Assembly: GCA_050260215.1 (NCBI GenBank)
Contig: JBLNBU010000002.1
Location: forward strand, 1-13,177
Direction: 5' to 3'
Length of the DNA stretch: 13,177 nt
Source: JBLNBU01 sp050260215
Lineage (GTDB): Bacteria; Pseudomonadota; Alphaproteobacteria; Rhodospirillales; Magnetospirillaceae
Numbering within the stretch: the first letter of the stretch is position 1; each line of letters opens with the position of its first letter. This document shows positions 13,147 to 13,177 of the stretch, one piece after another. Both the position numbers and the translations under genes were made by a program. The notes under the pieces were generated by a model. The model worked only from the letters and a program-made list of their open reading frames with translations, had not been told where the DNA came from and searched no databases.

Positions 13147-13177
13147 TGCCGCTCGCGTTGCAATTGTGCCACGCTGG

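Noticed and set aside
13158..13171. Sigma54-like pair TGGCAC...TTGCAA upstream of the OmpA-family gene (minus strand)
   Set aside because: GG and GC are only 7 bases apart, whereas sigma54 promoters need about 10.
1..13177. CRISPR arrays, tRNA/rRNA genes, insertion sequences, phage, toxin-antitoxin or defence genes, magnetosome genes
   Set aside because: None is visible: all large open frames have housekeeping or envelope assignments and the gaps are short.

Overview
The window looks like chromosomal core-genome DNA from a GC-rich alphaproteobacterium, most likely Rhodospirillales and close to Magnetospirillum/Phaeospirillum. The evidence is a separate ATP synthase Fo operon (atpI-atpB-atpE-b'), a c subunit that closely resembles the Rhodospirillum-type sequence, the gene order mutY / DUF721(DciA) / DsbA-family / smc that recurs in alphaproteobacteria, an IalB-family secreted protein, and an alphaproteobacterial-type intergenic palindromic repeat. 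The genus is inferred from remembered family sequences, not from a search.

Left part (1-1818, minus strand): the start of the b' subunit gene (cut by the window edge), then atpE, atpB and atpI. Read in the direction of transcription this is atpI > atpB > atpE > b'. A good sigma70-type promoter (TTGACA-17-TATGGT) lies in front of atpI, with two GGTGC-based inverted repeats around it. A long hairpin sits between atpE and b'.

Middle part (1818-8224): smc, a periplasmic DsbA-family thiol oxidoreductase and a DUF721/DciA-like helicase-loader candidate lie on the minus strand. mutY diverges from the DciA-like gene across only 48 bases and is followed on the plus strand by a small secreted protein of unknown function. 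The cluster is rich in DNA maintenance genes: chromosome organisation, replicative helicase loading and base excision repair.

Right part (8225-13177): a palindromic repeat separates the mutY operon from a convergent coiled-coil protein that ends in a shortened J-domain-like segment with an HPD tripeptide. Then come argG (with promoter and terminator), an IalB-family secreted protein, a zinc/Ser-Lys class 3 L-asparaginase, a strong bidirectional terminator, and an OmpA-family outer-membrane protein with a peptidoglycan-binding domain. argG and the asparaginase both touch aspartate/nitrogen metabolism but have separate transcripts.

The DNA is fully packed: no stretch above 200 bases lacks a gene, and I see no tRNA, rRNA, CRISPR, insertion sequence, phage gene or defence system. 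I found no convincing new multi-gene system. The items most worth a second look are the truncated-J-domain coiled-coil protein, the unknown four-cysteine secreted protein behind mutY, and several unexplained inverted repeats (atp promoter, atpE/b' gap, omp upstream region).
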